From Clostridia bacterium UC5.1-2E3 (GTDB taxonomy: Bacteria > Bacillota > Clostridia > Lachnospirales > Lachnospiraceae): a DNA stretch of 55,376 nucleotides. The notes under the pieces are model-generated. The model searched no databases, was not told the origin of the DNA, and worked only from the letters and a program-made list of their open reading frames with translations. Of this stretch, positions 50,957-55,376 are shown piece after piece; positions within the stretch are counted from its first letter, which is position 1; each line of letters opens with the position of its first letter. A program made the position numbers and the translations under genes. The stretch is from positions 1 to 55,376 of the forward strand of contig BBZO01000024.1 in NCBI GenBank assembly GCA_001304875.1. The letters run 5' to 3'.

Positions 50957-51199
50957 ATGAACTGTTATCCGAATAATAATTGTCGTTGGGGAAATGGATG
51001 TAACCCGGGTTCGAGATGTGGCTGGTGCCCGCCGTATCCGCCGACGCCTCCCTGCCCGCCTCCGGGAATCGGCCCGACCGGCCCGCAGGGGCCTCAGGGT
51101 CCGCAGGGCCCGGCAGGCCCACAGGGTCCTGTAGGCCCGGTAGGTCCCCAGGGCGTTCAGGGCCCCGACTGGCCCCACCGGCCCCACAGGGCCGACCGG
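50957..51199 (+). pseudogene. Collagen-like spore-surface (BclA-type) gene, 5' part, interrupted
   Basis: Start of a collagen-like protein split by the element that follows. A Cys/Asn/Pro-rich head ([32 protein letters not shown]) leads into Gly-X-Y repeats ([16 protein letters not shown]). ATG 50957 has AAAGG nine bases upstream; the in-frame ATG 50939 is an alternative. One extra C near 51168 diverts the frame to a stop at 51208; corrected, the repeats run GPTGPTGPT to the junction core CCGACCGG (51192-51199). The remainder lies at 54868 onward. It may be functional after excision rather than dead. Confidence 0.8.
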
Positions 51200-51235
51200 G
51201 GCGTTTAGTCAAGGAAATGAAAGTTTTACACGGTC

Positions 51236-52878
51236 TCACGCAGGGCGCAGCCCGTCGGCGAAGCGGAACACGATGCGGATGCGGCCTTTCTCGTGTATCT
51301 CAATATGGTCCACCAGCTCGATCAGAAGGTCTCTCGTCAGACGGTCGATGTTCTGAAGCCGGCGGAACGAGGCCAGAAAAGGATGCTCCGCGTCCGCACC
51401 GCCCTCCGGCCGTTCCTGTTCTGAGCGGAGCGTTTCCAGAAGCCGTTTCAGCTCATGGGACTGACGGTCATAGTCCTCCTTCATGTGCCGGTAGTCGGAA
51501 TGGGAAATCTCCCCGTCCTTCCAGTCCTGGTAGATGGCCTGTTTGTATCGGGTGATTCTGGCAAGCTCCCGTTCTGTTTGTCCGGCGGCGTCCGCCGGTT
51601 TTCCGGGGCGGCTCTTTGCCAGGGGAGCCCGGTCGATCTGTTCGATGATCTTTGCGCAATCCACTGTCAGATAGATCTGCTGTCGTATGGCGAAGAGGAC
51701 GGCGGTTTCCAGGCGGTCATGCCGGATCGTGTGCTTTGTGCAGGCCGCTTTCGACTGGTTCTTGTAGGTGCGGCAGTAGTAGTACACCACATTTCCCACC
51801 CGGCTGCGGGTCATGGCCCTGCCGCAGTCCGCACATTTCAGAAAACCGCTGAACAGATACAGCCTGTTCTGCCCGGGGCCCGTGCGGGTGTTCCGCTTCA
51901 GGAGCCGCTGGGCCTTTTCAAAGGTGCCCCGGTCAATGATGGCCTCGTGCGTATGCTCTACAATATACCATTCATCCTCGGGGACGGTCTCCTGGATGTG
52001 CACCTTGTAGCTTTTCATGCGGTAGCGCCCCTGCACCATATCCCCGCAGTACATGCGGTTTTTCAGTATGGAAGTCACGGACATCGCGCACCACAGGGAC
52101 GGCCTGGCGGGATCGACGCGGGGGTTCTGGTATTTCAGCCCCAGGCGCCTGCGCTTGTAGGCGGAGGGACTTAAAATCCCGCGGCTGTTCAGATCGCGGA
52201 CGATGGCATTTTTGCTCATGCCGTCCAGAAACATGCGGAAAATATCGCGGACCACGGCGGCGGCTTCGCCGTCGATCACGAGAGCGTTCTTGTCGCAGGG
52301 GTCTTTGAGATAGCCGTACGCGGCGAAGGAGCCGATGTGCTCGCCGTTCTGGCGCTTCATATCGAACACCTGGCGCACCTTCTCGGAGGTCTCCGCGCAG
52401 TGGTTTTCATTGAGCACGCCCTGGATGGGGACAGCGATGCTCCTCATGCCCTGCGGCTCCCGGTAGCTGTCCAGCGGCTGATGGGACAGCGAGATAAAAC
52501 GGACATTGTGCCGGGGAAACCAGTCGTCCAGATAGTAGCCTGGTCGCTGTAGTTGCGGAAGGAGCGCGCCAGGTCCTTGACGATCACACAGTTTACGCGC
52601 CCGCGCCGGATATCTGAGAGCATCCGCTGAAAGCCGCCTCGCCCGTCGTCGGTTGTGCCGGAAATGCCGTCGTCCACATACTCGTCAACGATCCTGTACT
52701 CGTCGCCGTCACGCAGCCCGGCAATATGGGCTTCGATGATTTTTCTCTGGTTTGCGACGCTCTCCGACTCGTCGGGACAGCAGGCGTCCTCCCTGGAGAG
52801 CCGGATATAGACGGCGATATTCCATACCCTTCGCTTGGGCAAGGCAGCTTCAGCGTCCGCCCGGCGTTTCTGTGCCAT
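51236..52878 (-). CDS. Large serine recombinase
   Basis: Site-specific integrase/excisionase of the large serine family. The catalytic domain starts WNIAVYIRLSREDACCPDES with nucleophile Ser about residue 28, then DEYVDDGISGTTDDGRGGF and VNCVIVKDLARSFRN; the recombinase domain follows (GEHIGSFAAYGYLKDP), then the zinc beta-ribbon (KCADCGRAMTRS, YYCRTYKNQSKAACTKH) and a coiled coil (ERELARITRYKQAI; DRQSHELKRLLETL). About 548 residues after correcting one base lost near 52543. ATG 52878 follows AAAGGAGG. Its stop lies 37 bases from the left junction, as is usual for such elements. Confidence 0.93.
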
Positions 52879-53143
52879 GACAGCCTCCTTTTTTTCGCAG
52901 GAAAAGCCGCAGAGGACATCCTGCAGGGGCAGGGCGCCCTCTGTGAAATCCAGCTTCACGCCCAGATCGTCCACGCGGAAGCAATAGGGATTGCCTGCCG
53001 CCTGCAGGATGTACCGGGGGCGGAGCTCTGGGGGAATGGCCGGGGTCAAGGAAAATCCCGCCCGCATCCGTCAGATCCTCCCCGCGTATCGTCTGAATGT
53101 CAGCCTCTGCCATCGCCGCGAGATCATATGGCTGATTGTCCAT
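52850..53143 (-). CDS. DUF6870-like small protein
   Basis: A protein of about 98 residues that begins MDNQPYDLAAMAEADIQTIR after AAAGGAGG and contains PELRPRYILQAAGNPYCFRV, the NPYC word I associate with DUF6870 proteins found beside serine recombinases on mobile elements. A frame break lies near 53052, and an A-run error near 52890 probably hides its stop, since as read it fuses with the recombinase; the corrected end is about 52850, overlapping the recombinase start. It could act as a directionality factor or be cargo; no function is known. Confidence 0.6.
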   Translation of the reverse strand: MDNQPYDLAAMAEADIQTIRGEDLTDAGGIFLDPGHSPRAPPPVHPAGGRQSLLLPRGRSGREAGFHRGRPAPAGCPLRLFLRKKGGCHGTETPGGR

Positions 53144-53205
53144 AAAACATTCGCCTCCTTTTAAGCATGTGTATGCGGGCAGGCGCATGTCCTATGAGCA
53201 CGGCA

Positions 53206-53243
53206 CAAAAATGCGCCTGTCCGGTTTCCACCGCACAGGCGCA
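53206..53243 (-). terminator. Intrinsic terminator inside the element
   Basis: On the minus strand TGCGCCTGT pairs with ACAGGCGCA, extended by CGG/CCG, followed by TTTTTG. It separates the upstream small-protein transcript from the DUF6870-recombinase pair. Confidence 0.8.
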
Positions 53244-53267
53244 GAAAAGGGGAATTTCCCTGTCAGA

Positions 53268-53444
53268 TTAAATTTCGTCATCCTCCCCGGGAGGAAGTGT
53301 GTGCCATGCACCAGGATCCCGGCGGCATGGGAACAGCTTTTTGATCTGCCGCAGGAACGTTTCTACAAAATGAAACCACAGGTTTCCGAATATAAAAACA
53401 ACCACAAGAAACAGCAGAACCGCTCCGATTTCTCCAAACGGCAT
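53268..53444 (-). CDS. Small 58-residue membrane protein
   Basis: Short ORF starting MPFGEIGAVLLFLVVVFIFG with one predicted transmembrane helix (about residues 6-27), then a basic turn (RQIKKLFPCRR) and an acidic end (PPGEDDEI). The start follows GTGAGG and lies 10 bases after the stop of the upstream gene, so they are probably co-transcribed; a terminator follows. No homologue is recognised. Spacing and the clean helix make it a credible gene. Confidence 0.6.
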   Translation of the reverse strand: MPFGEIGAVLLFLVVVFIFGNLWFHFVETFLRQIKKLFPCRRDPGAWHTLPPGEDDEI

Positions 53445-53453
53445 GTCTTATCC

Positions 53454-53939
53454 TCACTTTGTTGCGAATTTTTTCATAAAGAAGTCGGTGAAAGCGGCCA
53501 GCTCCTCGTCCTGGGACACGTAAACATACAGCTTTTCGTCCTCCAGCCAGTCATAGGCGTTGATGGCGATGTATCCTTTTTTGTCCGGGTAAATGACAAA
53601 TGCGTCGGTGGGGTATTTGTTGCGGTAGGCTTTTAAAATCTCGGAACGGCGATAGAAGGTGGGATCGCCGCAGCCGGAGAGGTCGGGGACCGTGGGGACG
53701 ACCACGATCGTCTGGCTGTCCTCGTTCCAGCCCACAATTAAATTGCCGATTTTCGTTTTGCTTCCATGGACAAAGCCATAGTTGAAGCGGCTTACATCCT
53801 CGGTATATCCGAAAATCAGCCGGTACCCGTCTCCATTCTCCACTACATGGTTGAACAGTGCGCGCATCTTCTTTGCGTTCGCATTGCTCTTCTCCATATC
53901 GATTTGCGGCCCTTTAAATAATTTGCTGAATAATCCCAT
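53454..53939 (-). CDS. Hypothetical protein of the element
   Basis: Soluble protein of 161 residues, not recognised. It begins MGLFSKLFKGPQIDMEKSNA after AAGGAGGAG, unbroken, and ends FTDFFMKKFATK. Mixed alpha/beta composition with many aromatic residues (YRLIFGYTEDVSRFNYGFVHG; GYIAINAYDWLEDEKLYVYV). No signal peptide or membrane helix. It is followed by the small membrane protein in the same transcription unit. Its lower GC content than the chromosome fits cargo of foreign origin. The longer upstream in-frame extension has no ribosome binding site. Confidence 0.75.
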   Translation of the reverse strand: MGLFSKLFKGPQIDMEKSNANAKKMRALFNHVVENGDGYRLIFGYTEDVSRFNYGFVHGSKTKIGNLIVGWNEDSQTIVVVPTVPDLSGCGDPTFYRRSEILKAYRNKYPTDAFVIYPDKKGYIAINAYDWLEDEKLYVYVSQDEELAAFTDFFMKKFATK

Positions 53940-54070
53940 AATGTTCTCCTCCTTAATATTTGTAATTTGAAAGTAAATCCATCGGATGCTGACAGATTTG
54001 TATGTAATCACCTCCCGTCGCTGCCAGCAAATAAAGTCAAATTATTAAATTTGTTTTTATTTTCAGCAAA

Positions 54071-54117
54071 GAAAAATCCGCCTGAATACAGTATTGTGAC
54101 ACAGTATCCGGACGGAT
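54071..54117 (-). terminator. Intrinsic terminator after the TetR gene
   Basis: On the minus strand ATCCGTC pairs with GGCGGAT and GGATAC with GTATTC (one mismatch between them), followed by TTTTTC, just after the TetR stop. Confidence 0.7.
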
Positions 54118-54134
54118 CTGCTTCATCCTGTTAT

Positions 54135-54754
54135 TTACGGTGCGGAGGCCTCCTTCAGTGCTTCCAGGGCATCCACAATCGCACGGATCTGAAAGTCAAT
54201 GGTTTCATCCGCGGCTTCGGGAACGAGCAGAGGGAGAGTATCGGGGAGCGCCCGGCGCATGACCATCATGGACAGACTTAAGTTTGTAAAAGCCCGATCT
54301 TATTTTCGTCTGCCTTTATCCCGAAGGTTTCTAAAATCTTTCCGAACAGCCAGAGCTGCCTCTGGCGGAACTCCCGGTATTTTTCTTCTGACAGGCGCTT
54401 GAAAATAAGCTGCTGTTCCTCAATCGTCAAAACGGCAATGCCATTTCTCTCCCCGTAGCAGCAGGAATAGAGGAACTGCGTTACAGCGCCGCGCCAGCTC
54501 AGAGAGGGATCGGCCATCAGCGTGCGGACGTACTCTATGATCTTAGGCTGCTGCAAATACAGCGTTTCAATCACCAGGTCTTCCTTTGTTGGAAAAAAGG
54601 AGTAGAAGAAGGTTCGCGAAATTCCCACCTTTTTATATATCTGTTCTACGGTTGTGTGCTGCACGCCCTGTTTTGCCATCAGATCAAGCGCGGTCGTAAT
54701 GAGCGCTGTCCGGATACGCTCCCGGTCTTCTTCGGAATAAGCTACCTTTGGCAT
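54135..54754 (-). CDS. TetR family transcriptional regulator
   Basis: Helix-turn-helix repressor, about 206 residues after correction. The DNA-binding domain reads RIRTALITTALDLMAKQGVQ then TTVEQIYKKVGISRTFFYSF and FPTKEDLVIETLYLQ. One G is missing near 54290, so the frame stops early (ENKIGLLQT); the correct end continues GAFTNLSLSMMVMRRALPDT to EALKEASAP at 54135. ATG 54754 is preferred over the longer upstream reading. It lies next to the right junction, transcribed inward, and may control the element's own genes. Confidence 0.88.
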
Positions 54755-54867
54755 CCCATCACCTCTCAAAAAATAAAAACAGTTTTTTGTTTTTGACCTT
54801 ATTCTAGCATGGATGATGGAAGAATACAAGTTTTATTGTCCTGAACGGATTTCCTTTTTGCATCGCT

Positions 54868-55376
54868 CCGACCGGCCCGACGGGTCCGCAGGGCCCCCAG
54901 GGTGTTCAGGGCCCGCAGGGTCCCCCAGGGGCCGACGGGCGCAACGGGAGCGACGGGAGCCACCGGCGCGACCGGAGCTCCTGGCCCCGGCTTAAGCGAT
55001 GCCACCACGTTCGTTCCGGGAGCGTTTTACCTGGAGGGCGACCTGGTATTTTACAACGGCGCACTGTATCGTGCGGCGGTGAATAACCCGAGAGGAATCC
55101 CCGGAGGCTCTGCCGACTTCACCCTGGTATCCGTAGCCGGCCCGACGGGAGCGACCGGAGTGACGGGAGCGACGGGAGCCACGGGAGCGACTGGGGCTAC
55201 TGGAGCGGCAGGAGCGACGGGAGCAACCGGAGCCACCGGAGCTGCTGGTGCCGCGGGAGCGACTGGTGCAACGGGAGCGACTGGAGCTGCTGGTGCCGCG
55301 GGAGCGACTGGTGCAACGGGAGCGACTGGCCCGACTGGTCCGACCGGTCCGACTGGCCCGACGGGAGCCACCGGAG
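54868..55376 (+). pseudogene. Collagen-like gene, 3' part, interrupted (runs off the right edge)
   Basis: Continuation of the split gene. From the core CCGACCGG the frame reads [15 protein letters not shown], then (after removing one extra C near 54924) [10 protein letters not shown] repeats, a non-collagen insert of about 45 residues ([20 protein letters not shown], then [16 protein letters not shown]), and more Gly-Ala-Thr repeats to the window end. No start codon with a ribosome site precedes it, and an in-frame TGA lies upstream at about 54813, so alone it cannot be translated. Gly-Ala-Thr repeats are typical sites of O-glycosylation in BclA proteins. Confidence 0.82.

Larger units (their letters stand above)
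51192..54875. mobile_element. Serine-recombinase element inserted in the collagen-like gene
   Basis: A 3.7-kb element with CCGACCGG at both junctions (51192-51199 and 54868-54875), about 3676 bp unit length. Everything recognisable inside lies on the minus strand: a large serine recombinase whose 3' end abuts the left junction, a DUF6870-like gene, a 58-residue membrane protein, an unknown protein and a TetR regulator. No relaxase, capsid or replication gene is present. Deleting one unit joins the collagen halves in frame and in Gly-X-Y phase. The exact core could be shorter than the 8 bp of identity. Confidence 0.82.

Noticed and set aside
51192..54875. The element as a prophage or conjugative element remnant.
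   Set aside because: No structural, replication, relaxase or type IV secretion gene is present. Only a recombinase and small cargo genes can be read.
54813..54995. A plus-strand ORF starting near the right junction as the true start of a second collagen gene.
   Set aside because: Its frame reads [13 protein letters not shown], not the Gly-X-Y frame used downstream, and the in-frame route has a TGA and no start.
55140..55376. Short tandem repeats resembling a CRISPR array or satellite.
   Set aside because: The period is 9 or 3 bases in one frame and encodes Gly-Ala-Thr collagen triplets; there are no unique spacers.

Overview
The window comes from a GC-rich, spore-forming member of the Clostridia, most likely Lachnospiraceae (Clostridium cluster XIVa). 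This rests on gene order and content: the Firmicutes block mazG-hup-rqcP-yabP-yabQ-divIC-spoIIE-tilS-hpt-ftsH, spoVT, a DUF3794/LysM spore protein, ChW domains, a lysine riboswitch and a T-box leader, and AGGAGG ribosome binding sites. Species cannot be named from this alone. The sequence carries about 40 single-base indels, mostly in short G or C runs inside conserved genes. I treat these as sequencing errors, give full corrected gene spans, and note each break.

Layout. 1-1183 (-): L-serine dehydratase sdaAB-sdaAA, running off the left edge. 1297-3906: spoVT behind a sigma-G-like promoter, then a lysine riboswitch and terminator controlling an NhaC-type transporter. 3913-11457: the housekeeping and sporulation block, with a Spo0A-type promoter (21-bp spacer) before a SpoIIE that has no membrane domain. 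11734-17967: GH13 glucanase, tRNA-Tyr and tRNA-Leu, a small HTH protein, kduI, a 132-bp hairpin, tRNA-Val (-), a TPR-DUF4037 protein and a sugar acetyltransferase. 18161-22305: MerR-methyltransferase fusion, an AGCS symporter with a class I amidotransferase, and an orphan nucleotidyltransferase. 22456-33192: aspartate kinase (-), a DUF3810 metalloprotease, glgB, MscS, an alarmone-hydrolase-like HD protein, a ChW polysaccharide deacetylase, cysE, a palindromic MITE-like element, a TtcA-like PP-loop protein and FliB. 33240-37247: a decayed PBECR4-like gene, an IS1182 element and the DUF3794/LysM protein. 37381-46051: a TAXI-TRAP transporter, a T-box-controlled NhaC transporter with TIGR04076 and aldo/keto reductase genes, and an orphan adenylation domain coupled to a GNAT enzyme. 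46163-50928: GH25 lysozyme, IclR regulator, patatin and a GT2-TPR glycosyltransferase.

The most interesting region is 50957-55376. A collagen-like (BclA-type, exosporium or spore-surface) gene is split by a compact element of about 3.7 kb carrying a large serine recombinase, a DUF6870-like protein, a 58-residue membrane protein, an unknown protein and a TetR regulator. Both junctions share CCGACCGG. Joining the halves at that core restores both reading frame and Gly-X-Y phase. This resembles the intervening elements (skin of sigK, SPbeta in spsM) that are excised from sporulation genes in the mother cell. Position, core and frame are read from the sequence; developmental excision is inference.
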